Source: Tetraselmis striata (Eukaryota > Chlorophyta > Chlorodendrophyceae > Chlorodendrales > Chlorodendraceae). From it: DNA of 64,000 nt. Position numbers and translations under genes: made by a program. How positions within the stretch are numbered: position 1 is the first letter of the stretch; each line of letters begins with the position of its first letter. A model generated the notes under the pieces. The model was not told where the DNA came from. It did not search any database and saw only the letters and a list, made by a program, of their open reading frames with translations. The stretch is from contig VCJN01001211.1 of the NCBI GenBank assembly GCA_006384855.1, positions 62,001 to 126,000 of the forward strand. The letters run 5' to 3'. Shown piece after piece: positions 11,220 through 22,593 of the stretch.

Positions 11220-14080
11220 GGGGAAATTGCAAAGCATGGTACAATTTTGACTTGCAGAACAGGGTCAAACGGTCAAACCCGGCTTCTGCAAAACAGGGTG
11301 CAATGACAAATGCAACACGTTCCATACATTGGGCGCCTTTCGATACCGGTACCTGTACGTACGGGTGGACGAGACGGTGGACAAGTTCTAATCTAACCCG
11401 AATAAAAAACGTACAAAGGCATATCGTCCACGCGTACTTCTACGGGCGTCCCGTATCAACTCGTCCACTACTGCCGCGAGCAATGGACAGGTTCGGATCG
11501 GATGCATCGGATGCAGCAGCTGGTACTAAGAGCACTAGCGGAGGACTGCGCGTCACCACATCTCCTTTTACGGCCAGACCTCTTGGAGTTGGTACTAGTG
11601 AGGCCGCCTCTGCTGCCCAGCAATTGCTTCCTATCGGTGGTACGAGTACTGCCAATACCGTTACTACATGCGCTTTTGTAGCTCTTAAGATACCGTCGCC
11701 TGGTGATTTAGTGGCACACCCTCCGTCAGGAGCGACTGTTTCCCTCCCAGAATCGCTGCCAGCAGGTTCTACTGCTCCGCCCTCGGGTACGGGTTCGGGT
11801 GCGACCTTCGATGATCAACCTACGACCATGCATGGTTGTCCAACGCCACCTCAGCCGTGCGATTCGCTTGCGTGACTTCGTGGCCCTCGATCTCAGCTTC
11901 CAGCGTACTGATGCCGCGGCCTCGCGACTTGATACCCTGCGCTTGTACAGCGCGTGCGGGACGGCTCCCTATCGCTTTTCCAGTCGGATCACGAGTCAGC
12001 CCGCAAGATTCCCCATGCTGCTTATTCCGCCGCCGCTGCGCGGGTACTGGGCCTTTGCCCGCGCGGAGGTTCCGCGCTTGTCACTTGCCCTGGCCCCACG
12101 TGTGGTACTGATCCCTTATGGTTTCGCTCTTCGGATGGCTCGGACCGGAGCGCTACGGATTTCATCGTGGATCATCTACCCATATGCCCCGTAGCGAACT
12201 ACAAGCACCGCATGCATGCCGCTTTGAATAATATGTGGGCATCTGTGGCAATTGATGCGGGGGCGGTGCTGCCATGGTGTTCACCGATACTACCCTTTTG
12301 TGGTTGAGGATCGCGGCCGTCTCGGGAAGTCCGTTTTGACGGTGGTCTACATCTTCGCGGTGTTGTTGGCTGTGCGCAACTTCCCTGGCGGTCCTTCCGC
12401 CCCGACCTCGTGCTTCCTTCGTGGTCAATCCGTTCAGGCACTTCGGAACTTTGTCGCTAGCCAACATGTTGAGTTCCGCCGTCACCTGTCGCGCACACGG
12501 CGTGGGTTGTTGCAGGGGGTCTCGGCTTGCGTGCATGGTACCCTGGGCGGCTTTCTCTCTGCCGGTGTGCAGATGGCCAAGTCTGATGCGTGGGCTCGTG
12601 CCCATTCCGCCGTTCCGAGTCTTCTCATGTTACTGCTTCCACCTCGCAGTCGTTGTAGAGGACCTTTCTGATTGTCCCTTTTTTGGTGATTTCCTGATAT
12701 CGCCTTTTGTTGCTAGCTTATGTAAGAAATTACAGGTTGAATAAAAATCGCCCAAAATCGTTGATCTCGTCCCCCGCTCAGTGGACGAGTTCCAAAAAAA
12801 TCAGTACTTAGTGCCGTTACATGCACCAACCCATGCTTCTACCGCGCGCGCGCCGCGGCGCCGCCCCAACATAAGGCAACTCCACGCCCGTCACCATCAC
12901 GCGCGCTACGCTTTTGCGTCGAGGTTGCCGTCGCCCGTCGGTAGTTCTGGCCACTCCTCTTCGTCGCCGCGCGCCACACGCCGTCTACTACGCTCGCCAA
13001 TGTCTCGAGATGGCTCACCCGTCTCAAGATGTCCCCGTCGCATCCCCCTCCTTTGCAGGCGGTGTCCTTGGGAGTGTTGTCGCCGCAATCACTGAGACTG
13101 TCCGGCGGCTATCGGGGGTGTCCAGTGAGCAGCCGCCGCAGCAAGCGCCACCTAAAACCGGCTCGTTCCCACATGTTGTCAGCTCGTCCGCGCTGCGTGC
13201 ATCGGTTCCTCAGAATACGGCAGTGGAGAAGCAAGGGCAGCCTCCGAAAAAACGCCCCGGTTGGGTGATGGCGGCTCCGCTCTTGTGTTTCTTTCGCACC
13301 ATATCGTCACTAGGCGATCCTATCCCAGCGAGTCCGTCACCGCGCGGGGTCCAATTCGCCATTTCATCATGTCCACTCCAAAATCTCGTCCACCCGTATC
13401 GAAAGCACAGCCCGCAAAACGAGGTGGACGGGATGAATTAAACCCGTACGGTACGTTCCCGGGGGATTAGAACCCGTCCACCGTCTCGTCCACCCGTGTC
13501 GAAAGGCGCGTATTGCCAGTGCTCGTGGACCGCGAAACAGGGTACAACCGATCCGTCACCATTCGCGCCTCATTCGCAACTGGAGACCCCCCTCCCGGCG
13601 GGCCGCCAAGCAGCAGTAGTGCATGCATCCCGGCCCGCGACTCACTGCAATTGCGGACGGTAGGGCGGGTCATGGGCGCACCCGCCCGCCCACAACGTGA
13701 GACAGTAGGCGCCCCGTCGCGCGTGCCGTATCGGCATCAGTGCGGCTTACAGTTGCGCCCCACCGCCGTTCTGCCGCACCACTCGCCGCGGCTATTATTG
13801 GCTCAACATGCCAGATCCTCACCATGTACAACATACATGCGTCACCCGTCCAACGTCTTGTCGGCGCGTTGGTTGGTGCCCCCGTCGTCGCCCCACTAGA
13901 TGATGCGACGATGGGGCATCGCTTACGGGCCGGGCTGCCGGCCGTCTATACCATGTTCTGCAATTTGCCATACCTCGATTTGCATTTTGTTTTGCGACTG
14001 CATCATGTTTTGCAATCTGCCACTGCTCGGGATTGCACCCTGTTTGCAATAAAAGCCGGATTTGACCCGCCTATTCTGCA
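11220..14080. mobile_element. Inverted-repeat-bounded element of unknown class (~2.9 kb)
   Basis: The left end (about 11220-11420) is repeated in inverted orientation at the right end. The CACCGTCTCGTCCACCCGT block and its GTCGAAAGGCGC flank (13480-13508) pair with about 11335-11380. The TTGCACCCTG / GCCGGATTTGACC blocks (about 14030-14070) pair with about 11255-11310. The interior has plus-strand ORFs (11216-11875 and 12914-13441 are the longest) rich in Ser, Thr, Ala and Pro, plus a shifted frame at 11954-12307 reading FIVDHLPICPVANYKHRMHA. I recognise no transposase or reverse transcriptase. It could be a non-autonomous DNA transposon or a decayed DIRS relative. Confidence 0.45.
12675..12730 (+). 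repeat. Shared 3'-tail motif ending in a TGTAA-type signal, copy 1
   Basis: The block TTTGGTGATTTCCTGATATC, followed by GCCTTTTGTTGCTAGCTTATGTAA, recurs near 14085-14135 and 25485-25545, and partly near 52565-52600. Each copy ends at a TGTAA-like hexamer. It behaves like the 3' end of a transcribed repeat family. Confidence 0.55.
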
Positions 14081-14084
14081 GCTA

Positions 14085-14140
14085 GGAAATTGGTGATTTC
14101 CTGATTGCCTTTTGCAGCTAGCTCATGTAATTCATATAAT
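14085..14140 (+). repeat. Shared 3'-tail motif, copy 2
   Basis: GGTGATTTCCTGATTGCC, then TTTTGCAGCTAGCTCATGTAA. This is the same tail family as at 12675-12730. It lies just outside the right inverted repeat of the 11.2-14.1 kb element. Confidence 0.55.
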
Positions 14141-14235
14141 TATGTAGTATTTATAAATCAGTGCCGACAGTTTTCCCACAATAAAGTAGACCCACATAGG
14201 TGAATAAGTCATAATTGTACACTGTTTTGCAATTT

Positions 14236-14310
14236 TCCTTTTTTTCCGCCCCCGGGACAGCACCAGCAATAGTGAAACTCTTGCAACGTCTCTACAACGG
14301 CCGTTTAGGC
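14236..14310 (+). repeat. Dispersed repeat shared with 37826-37900
   Basis: Both copies contain TTTTTCCGCCCCCGGGACAG-like sequence, then GAAAC, TTGCA and CGTCTCTAC, then ACGGCCGTTTAGGC, in the same order and orientation. Family unknown. Confidence 0.6.
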
Positions 14311-14324
14311 AGCGGTCTATAGTT

Positions 14325-14550
14325 GTATGGCAGATTCTGTTGGAATCTGCCCGATACCCTAGCACCGGGTGATACCCTAGCACTAGCCGGGCGGGCATAT
14401 GTCGCGCTCGCCGTTGCGCGCGCGTGCCTCTCTCCCGGTCCGCCGGGCGCTCTGTTTCAACCCTTTCATGCCCACAGTCCTCGCATCTCAGGCCCGGCTC
14501 GCTGCTCCCACTGTAAGATGCTCAGAACACTTCCACTCACTACCATCACC
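14325..14550 (+). repeat. Left copy of a ~225-bp direct repeat
   Basis: The segment starting CTGTTGGAATCTGCCCGATA is repeated, diverged but collinear, at about 16290-16520. Shared blocks are ACCCTAGCACCGG, CCGCCGGGCGCTCTG, TCATGCCCACAGTCCTCGCA and CTTCCACTCAC. The two copies could be LTRs of a ~2.2 kb element, but no TG..CA ends or primer-binding site were confirmed. Confidence 0.6.
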
Positions 14551-14767
14551 TCCGCAGTTGGGTTGTTTAGGTTATGGGCCCTCGCACATCGCGTGGGCGC
14601 GGGCGGGATGCATGGCTCTTGGATGGTGAAGTCTGCGCGTCCGGCGCACGTCCGGAGTCGTCGTTCGAAATACGGCTGAGGCAGCTGCCACGAGGGCGCC
14701 GAATAAAACAAGCCCACAAGGGGCGCGGGATACAAGCTCAGCCTTCGGGGCCAGTGCACAGCCCTCC

Positions 14768-14925
14768 TGACACGGTTTCGGGTTTCCGGCCTACTGGCCC
14801 GAGATAGCCAGCCTCTGGGGTTGTATTCAACACACCGTATCGGGCTTCTGCCTAACGGCCCGAGATAGCCAGGCTCTGGGGCTGCGCTCAATACACAAGA
14901 CCCCGGGATTTTGTCTAACTTCCAC
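14768..14925 (+). repeat. Tandem ~62-bp repeat, about 2.5 copies
   Basis: Units share CGGGTTTCCGGCCTACTGGC / CGGGCTTCTGCCTAACGGCC, followed by CCGAGATAGCCAG and CTCTGGGG. The third unit is partial. Confidence 0.65.
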
Positions 14926-15078
14926 CGCTGTGCTTAGCTATTATATTGAAACCTCAAAAATATAATTCGAACACTGACTACACACTTTGCGTCGAGCCAG
15001 GCCGTCACACATCGTGGTTCCACTAGCAATATCACCGAATGCAGACGGTGAAACGACCGGCGAGGCCGCTGGTGGTTT

Positions 15079-15576
15079 TTGCTTAGTGGAAGGACTGCGC
15101 CGGACGACCGTCGCGGAGTTGCTGTGCGGATCCTTATTGGACCCCAGACAACGATAACACCGTGGAGCGTTTCAGCGCGGAGCGCGCGTCGTTTGGAAGC
15201 CATCCAAGATCGTCGTAGCGAGAACAACACGCGAATCGCCCAAGCGGCGCTTACCTACCCAAGTCCCGCCTATCACGTCCCGCCTGCCAGTATAGGTTTC
15301 CCTTATTGGTTCGACGGGGCTCCCAGTGTCTTCGCAAGCTTCCTATTGGCATGGGGACGCAATCCGGCCTCATTCTACCGGTCCGAGAATGCAACTCTGC
15401 GTATGTATGATCGTAGCATGCACCGCCGCAACACCATTGCAGTCGGAGCGTCGCATCGAATGACCTCGTATCTCACGACGAGGTACCCGGCAACCGGAAG
15501 AGCGCCAAAGCTATGCTGTCGGCTGAGGAGGGCGACCCGTCCTCGACCGACAGCGGCAGCCCGCCGAACTATGTGA
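15079..15576 (+). CDS. Isolated 165-codon ORF inside the direct-repeat pair, unknown
   Basis: The ORF is Arg/Ala-rich with no recognised domain and no clear start context. It lies between the two 225-bp direct repeats, so if real it probably belongs to that element. It may be fortuitous. Confidence 0.2.
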   Translation: MLSGRTAPDDRRGVAVRILIGPQTTITPWSVSARSARRLEAIQDRRSENNTRIAQAALTYPSPAYHVPPASIGFPYWFDGAPSVFASFLLAWGRNPASFYRSENATLRMYDRSMHRRNTIAVGASHRMTSYLTTRYPATGRAPKLCCRLRRATRPRPTAAARRTM

Positions 15577-16289
15577 TGGGTCGACCGTGCTCAGCAGCCC
15601 CGCCGCTCGCTGTAAGTACTTGTGGCAGTACTTAGTGAAACATGGCTCTTACTCGTAGCGTTTGGTGAATTGAGTTAGTTGCAGAATGTAATCTTTTACA
15701 AGTTGCTGGTGGCATTGGATATTTATCCTATAGCGGTCCGACTCGGCACCGCGGACATGCAGCTAGTATCATGATGATTAAGGAGTTGTAGCGCGTACTG
15801 TATATTACAAGGAATATTACTGGCGTCTGGTTGTGGCCGTACCAGTAATTAATACGCGTGCTGAAATATCATCAGTGCAACAGTGTGATTACTTGGCCAT
15901 AAAACGTCGCAGGTTTGTGGTGGTACTAGGGTAGTCGCTTGGGCGTAACCCTAACACTCGCAGAGAGGCTGCCGGAGAGCATCATGCACAACGCACTGCC
16001 CGGCACCGCCCATGGCACGAAGATGACGACGCCCTCGCGGCCTCGCCCATGGCGGCGAGAACCAGCTCCGGTGGATAAGCCGAAAGTCCGCCAAAGATAA
16101 CACAGCGGGGCGACGCTGCAGCACGCGGGAGTGCATCGACCGGAAGTCATCAAGGACGTATAGGGTGGTCGCTATTGATAACTACTACTACTCGGTACTA
16201 TATTAGGCTATTAGCGCCAGATTCCGACCATTGTTTCCAATTGCACACAGCGGGCAGACGAATAATAAGTCGATCCCCGTGTACAATTG

Positions 16290-16520
16290 AGGGGGCTGTT
16301 GGAAATCTGCCCGATACCCTAGCACCGGCCGAGACCCTAGCACCTGCCGGGCACATGTCACGCTCGCCTTTGCGCGGCGCGCGTGCATGTCTCCCGGCCC
16401 GCCGGGCGCTCTGCTTCTACTATCTTCATGCCCACAGTCCTCGCAGCTCGAGCCCGGCTCGGCGACTTCCCCCCTCCCACTGTAAAATGCTCCGAGCACT
16501 TCCACTCACCATCACCTCCG
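16290..16520 (+). repeat. Right copy of the ~225-bp direct repeat
   Basis: Collinear with 14325-14550. It starts CTGTTGGAAATCTGCCCGAT and ends around CCATCACCTCCGCGGTTA. The distance between copies is about 1.97 kb. Confidence 0.6.
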
Positions 16521-16524
16521 CGGT

Positions 16525-17700
16525 TATTGAGCCGTTAATATATATGATACAACTAAAGTATTAGTGGCCATAAATATATGTAAATTATCCTTAATCGCTG
16601 CTGCCACCGCTCGTGCATGGCGACTGTTGCAGTTCGTCCAAGAGCGGGCCGAAGTGACATAGGGGAGTTTCCGCGATATATGTACGATACATTTACGGAA
16701 CCGGCCAGTGTTGGGCTGAGTCGCGACTTCGGTACGGCATGAAGAAACTCCGGCATAAGTTTTGGACTACTTCCAGGTGGGGTCTGCAATTTCGCCAAGA
16801 ATCGGCAATCATCACAGCAGTTTGTAAACATTTTCATTTTCATTTTCATTTTGTAGACACAGCGGTATTATAACGAAAAAGTTTCGGATAGTATCCGCCA
16901 TCAATTCTATCTATAGACTGGTACAAGTACATGTAATTGGTGTGTGCGAATACTGTTGATGAAGTGACAAGTAATCCTTACATGTACACCGTCCATCTAC
17001 CGCTCCACATCCGTATGCACGATCACGAGCACCTCGTCTTCGTCATTGGGGCACTAGTCACTTATTCCCTCGTCGCTTCAAGTCTCAGTATGGGCCCCAC
17101 TACATGGTAGTATGGGCGGGTCAAGACAATACGAAACGGCGCAGCGGCAGCACCGTCGCATCGGCACGACGATGCATCGGCACGGGACGCACGGCGCGGG
17201 GCAACGGCGCTGCTAGCGCCCACTCGCCCGTTACGTGCTCACCCTCAAGCAGACACATAAAGCCAACTCGAACATGCAACTCACAACTCAAAATACACAG
17301 AATTCCTCACTTACTTGCCGCTCTCACCTTGCACCTTTTCCCGAACCAAAATTGGCCAGCACATTGCGCGCATGCCTCTGTAGTTTGCTTGTCGGAAATT
17401 AAAGCAAGCTCGGGGAGCTGCTAACCAAGTCGCCCAACGCCATTGTCTCCCGGCCGTGAACCTTGAAGATGGCGTTGACCGCTTAGGGGTATGGATGTAA
17501 GCCAGGTCCCTTGATCGTCCCTACGATGCCCAGCTATGTGACGTACCGACCCGTGTTACCGGGGTAGCGGCCAACGTGAGTCGTTGTTCCTCCTCGGAAA
17601 AGCGGAAGTAACGCTTCATATAGCTTGCGTACCATGCTGTAGTGATGGGCGCCCGCGCCGCCGACAACAGCTATGGGTTTGTGCGCCGATGGTGTCCGAA
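16525..17700. other. Non-coding stretch, ATTTTC microsatellite
   Basis: The only clear structure is a short CATTTT tandem array at about 16827-16853. The open frames present (for example 17104-17424 plus) have no recognisable features. Confidence 0.4.
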
Positions 17701-17713
17701 CCTAGCACGCGGG

Positions 17714-20700
17714 TCAAGTAGGGTCGCATAGAATCGGCCCACGGTGTCGTACACACCGCGACCTCGATTCGTCATACTTTATCGCGGTGGCGCGAACCGG
17801 CGCGGCACGTACCACAAACTGGGCGCGCGACCCCGGAAATAGGGTCAGCGTGGCACTCACTGCCGCGGCGCAAGCACGGCTAGCTCGGAAGGAAAACACG
17901 CGGCATACAATATCACGGGCCAGTGAGGTCGTCTGCCGAGCATACCTCGCCCCGCCCGCCGCGCTGGACGCAACATGCCGGCGCGCGGCTCCAACGCGAC
18001 CTTCTCCACCGCCATCTCGGTAAGCGCTTGGTGCCAGGCCTTGCCCTCCCACCGTAAGACGACCACGGTAGCCGCCGCTCCGCTCTGTTGCAATTTGAGC
18101 ACGAGGCTGGGTAGTATGGGCCAGGGGGCATTGCACCAATTGTCCTCCCGACGCTTGTCAGCTTCCGGCAGGTGCAAGGAGTCCACCGCCTCGCACGCAG
18201 GGTTCAGCCACGCTGCGTTGTAGCGCGGCCGCAGAGTGTTGGTGGCCGACGCGAATCGATCGATAGAGTGCCGGCCGAAGCGGTTGTCCAACTCCGTGAA
18301 GAGTAGGGGTTGAGCTGCCAGTCCTCCTTGTCAAGCTTGTTGAGTCGATCCGCCCTACACGTTTGGCGCCGACCGGATTCAGTTGGATGCGCGCAAGTGG
18401 ATGATGTGCGTACAGACAACGGCCACAACGGCCGTAGCTCGGCCATCATTACCGGTGAGAGCGAGGTGAGGCCCGCGAGCACGTGACAGACTGCTTGGTT
18501 GTCCTCGTGTATGAGGAGGTTGCGCCATGCCAAGTGCGGCAGGGCGCCCTCGACGGAGAGGCGGACGGCCTTGAGCTCCTTTCCGGTGATGTGCCGGCGC
18601 TCGTCACTGAGCCCCCCCCCCCCCCCCCCCCCCCCCATCTTCCATAGCCGGAGCTGTCGGTGCGAAGGTAGGCCGTCTCCACCGGCCGGTGTACCGGCTT
18701 GCCGTTGGACCGATAAGGCATTGTTGTTCAGCACTGCATGTCGCGGCGTAGCTGCGGGATCATCCGAACCCGTCCGCCCCACATGTCGCCCACCACGGCG
18801 TGGAGCTCGCGGGGGAAGAACCGGGCGAAGGGGATAGCCAAGTAAAGAAATTGCGCTTGCCTCGCCAGTGACCGCATGTCGCGCAAGGGAAGCCACCGCG
18901 CGTTGCAAGTGGCCCGGCCGATGAGCTTCGTGGCATGCCACGGTAGACGCGCGCGCGCCTGCTGTGCGCCCCGCTTGTCGGCCGCGACGCGTAGAAGTAA
19001 CCCGGCGATGTGTCGAATGTCCACCCCCATGTGCTTACTGAACTGACAGGGCTCCGATAACCCCTTCGTGGCGGGGCTCCGCTGCAGCCCCGAGGAGTCG
19101 AGGAAGATAAAGAGCCGCTAGCGCAGGAGAAGCGCCTCCTCCTCCGAGGAAGCGAAGAGGATGAAGTCGTCAAAATAGGGTAAGATGTCCGCTCCTCGCC
19201 ACCAGGTGCGCCGGAGATAGCGTTTGCTCCGTGTGGGCCGCGAAGACGATGAGGGGGGGGCTCCGGCTCGGGCTTGCGGAGGTAGGTGACAAATAAAGGT
19301 CTCTTGGCGAATTTGATTACTAAGAAGGGGGAGAGGGATCGAGCCATCGGTAGCCCGGTGAGGCAGTAAAGTTGCCCGCGCACGTCCACGTTGAAGTGGT
19401 CTCGGTCTTGCTCCGCGATGCCTAGGGCGTAGACGCCGTCTTGTAGGTCGAAGGAGGACACGTAGCGTCCCTTCTTGGTGACTGAGGTGCCGTACTCCTA
19501 GAAGGGTCTCCATCTTGATGCGCGTGCGCCCACATTAGGAGTTTGGCACCCGTAGGATGCAGCGCCATTGATTGACGCCGGGCTAGAGGATTAGGAAGAG
19601 TCATGATGCCCACTTGTTGCAGATGCCGTACTACCACGCGCCGAACGCCACGAAGCGGGCGAGGTCGCCCTCGAGGATGAGAGAAGCTGCGCCGGGGTAG
19701 AATCTTTCATACCGTTGTGAAAGCAAGGTGCGGGGGCGGTTATTGTGCTTGAATGGGATCCGGACACCCTCCCGGATCCACCGTAGAACTTGCTCGCTCG
19801 CGTCTACGTCTTGCCAACACCGCCAGAGTTGCATGTAGTCGGAACCGGGGTGCGATAGTATGCGCGGCGGTGCACACCGTCATTTTTGCTCCGCCTCGGG
19901 GGTGGGAGTCTTCTTAGCACGGTCGCCGGGCTGAGGTCTGATGCCCTTGCCCGCGCCTTTGTCCTTGTCCTTGACCTTCTTCATGTCCGCCCTCTCTCCC
20001 TCTGCTCGCTCCTTGAGGCGGTTGCCGCCGCTTCCTCCTCCGGCCCCTCCTCCGCCGCCTCCGCCGCCGCCGCCTCCCGCCCCGCCGAGGTGTGCTACGG
20101 CATAGGCCTTGGCTGCCTGATGGAGGCTGACCTCGAGTCGCTTGTTATCCACGGCGTTGAGGAGGGGGTCTACGCCGTTGCTGATGGAGCACTCGCTGGC
20201 GGCGATGTCGAAAAAGCCGTTGTTGATGAGCCGCTTGGCAACCCGCCCCTCGCCGGTATGTCCCGTCGTGCACTTTACGCGTCTCAGGTAGATGAGCATG
20301 ATGTCCTCGCTGGCTTGGCTGCACGTTTGCGACCGTGCGGATGGCGGAGTCGAGTAGGTCGTTGGCGTCCGCGGTCTCGGAGGCGGTAGCGTTGTGCGCG
20401 CGAAGCGTTGCCAACGTTGGCATCTGCGAGCGCCGCATGAGCGGCGGTGGTAAAAACGTTATAGCACATGAGGTGACGATACTCATCGCGCGACGCGTGC
20501 TTCTTCTCGTCCATTAGGAAGCGTCCCCCCTTGTTGTGTCGTGCGGTCTATAGAGTTCGGGTGTTGTGACGCCCATGGGAGGCATGCAGTGCTCGGCGTA
20601 CGCCCTCGGCCAGGAGTCAATGAATCCAGTCGAGCAAGTCTATAAACGCCGCGAGGCTGGAGGCTGTTGCAAGAAAGCCGGAGAGAGGGTCGTCCTCTCA

Positions 20701-20950
20701 GTCGCCACCCGCGAGGCTGTCGTCTAGCGTCGGAAAAAATGGGTTTCTACTCGTGTTGTGGTCGTTGTCCGGAAAGGGAGCATGAGTCAAGCTCGTTGAG
20801 CCGCAACATCATCCGCTGCACCAACTCAAGGAGGCTAGCGGTGTCAGTTGTCGCAGACTGAGCGTAAACAGTTGACGGTCCTCCTCCAAACGGATGTACA
20901 TGTCGTCGGGCAGCCATGTGCTGGCCATAGTCATGTGTTAAAAGTTGCAA
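17714..20950 (-). mobile_element. Decayed DIRS-like retroelement (gag, reverse transcriptase, RNase H)
   Basis: Reading leftwards on the minus strand: gag-like segments (about 20950-19880, with LLELVQRMMLRLNELDS, KHASRDEYRHLM and a Gly-rich then Lys-rich tail); reverse transcriptase (about 19834-18760, with WIREGVRIPFK, SSFDLQDGVYALGIAEQDRD and LYCLTGLPM); an RNase H segment (about 18630-18420, with ITGKELKAVRLSVE and LLIHEDNQAVCHVLAGLTS); and the conserved downstream block (about 18300-17970, with FGRHSIDRFASATNTLRPRYN and HQALTEMA). The order and motifs match DIRS/PAT-type elements, which carry a tyrosine recombinase instead of an integrase. No recombinase is seen below 17714. The frame changes repeatedly and a C/G homopolymer interrupts the RNase H, so this copy is dead. 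Confidence 0.8.
18760..19834 (-). pseudogene. DIRS-type reverse transcriptase remnant
   Basis: The reverse transcriptase is spread over three frames: an N-terminal WIREGVRIPFKHNNRP block, a palm block FDLQDGVYALGIAEQDRDHF, and a C-terminal block around VDIRHIAGLLLRVAADKRG and PFARFFPRELHAVVGDM. At least two frameshifts and in-frame stops separate them. Confidence 0.75.
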
Positions 20951-21249
20951 TTGCGTCGAGCGGATGCGTCGGTCGACATAAGGCAGGGGAGATCGAGTGT
21001 CACCTTACGAGACTGCTAGATTCTCAAATGATGCCGTTGCGCTAGCTCATCAGCTGACGCAAAGGCAGCAGGCGGAGTCACCGCCGCGCCGAGGGGCGCC
21101 ATATAGGAAGTGCAAGTAGGGGCGGCGACGAAGCACATCTACGTACATAGCGGCGTACGCCGGAGTTTATCACGTCGGGTTAATCCCCGCCGTACTTTGC
21201 CCGCTCCGTGCAATTCAAACCTCTATAATTTTCAATGTGACCATAAGAT

Positions 21250-21400
21250 GGGTACCTGTGAAAGTAAAGGACATCGGCCGAAGCCACCCCATCACTTGAA
21301 CTCTTGCGCCAACAAATACAGTCGTAGGTCTGGCATAGCCCGTAGACTATTGCCTCATTCGAACCCCGAAGGGCTAATGCATCAACGGGGTAAACCACTA
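21250..21400 (-). repeat. SINE body fragment, tRNA-like head missing
   Basis: Matches the body of the intact SINE at 10718-10986 over CAGTCGTAGGTCTGGCATAG, then CCCG and GACTATTGCCTCATTCGAAC, ending near GGGGTAAACC. The tRNA-like head is absent, so this is a 5'-truncated or broken copy. Confidence 0.7.
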
Positions 21401-22195
21401 AGAGCCATATCATACGGACATGGCGTCATCACATAATCATGTCATCAGATAAATACTCACACCGGAGTGTGCCACGTCGTATCTGATGACATGCCCCGCG
21501 CCTCTATTTGATGACCCGCGTGGGTACTGTACACTGGGGCAGTTCCAAATCGAAATGCCCCCGTGTACACTATACACGCATCATCAAATAGTGGCCTCGC
21601 TCGGCCGGCCCATTTTCAAAATATTTTCGCCTGGTCTACCCACTTAACCGGCACCCGCCGACGCCTTGGCAGGCTCCACCGAGCGATCTCCGCAACGGGC
21701 ACCCATGCGGGGCGTACCCACATAGTGCTCCCCCTCCACGCACTACGGAGGGTCATGTTGCCCCGTTTTTTTTTTCGTCTGTATGCGGTATGTCCATCAT
21801 GTTCAGTGCGGCCCCGGCAACGGCAAGCACATCAGAGAACGCGCTGCCCTCCGACTGCGCGTTGCCGTATGTAGGTGCGTGCATGCCCTCCTTCTTCGTG
21901 TACGGCAAAGTTGGGATGCTCCATGACTATCCAGTCTGGATGGTGGGAGGGACGGGGCGGGAGACACGAGGCAGGCCTATGTGTGGCAGAAAAGATTGTG
22001 TTTGCATGCCTGATGGCGGCGGCGGAAGTAGAAGCGGCGTGCGATAGCGATCGCTATCTGATGACATACCAAGGAATTTGATGTTTGTCCGATCATTTAT
22101 GAATTAATGTCTCTTGTCATGCATTGCGATGTCTACGTGGCAGCCCACGGTGCGCGAACGGTAGATGATGACAAGGTTTGTCTGATGACGCCATG
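21400..22195. other. No gene recognised
   Basis: This stretch is unremarkable apart from repeated CATCAGATA / TCTGATGAC motifs near 21435-21505, 22050-22065 and 22165-22195. Short ORFs such as 21563-21874 show no domain. Confidence 0.35.
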
Positions 22196-22199
22196 TTGT

Positions 22200-22465
22200 T
22201 TGATATGGCTCTAAACTCCTTGCTGCGAGACCTCTACTTCGAAGCCCCTTTATTGTTGGCGCCTTCACATCACATTCGGCCTAGTGCCGCTATTGGAGTG
22301 GGCGGCCCGGGATTGTGTGCTGGGGAGAGCGTCCCTACTGTGTGGAGCGGCGGCTGGCTGGTGGCGATGCCTGGTCGGTGGCGGTCATGGCGGTTCCCGC
22401 CTCTTGCGGCCCGTAGCTGGATTTTCTTCTGGAATTCTGTATGGATTTCTTGAATTTTGCAGCTA
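22200..22465 (+). repeat. Dispersed repeat family R, copy 1
   Basis: Shares long collinear blocks with 49640-49890 and its 3' end with 31965-32070: CTTCACATCACATTCGGCCT, GCCGCTATTGGAGTG, GGGATTGTGTGCTGGGGAGA, GGCGGTTCCCGCCTCTTG and TGGATTTCTTGAATTTTGC. Protein-coding status is unknown. Confidence 0.7.
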
Positions 22466-22472
22466 ACATCTG

Positions 22473-22560
22473 GCTGTAAACCCGGGACACGCCGGGACGA
22501 CATACAGTGACACTACCCCTACAGTGAACACCCCTATAGTGAACCTACCACTATAGTAAA

Positions 22561-22593
<33 letters not shown>

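Noticed and set aside
12162-12605. 147-codon minus-strand ORF
   Set aside because: No motif or splice support. It lies inside the inverted-repeat element, where plus-strand frames are equally open.
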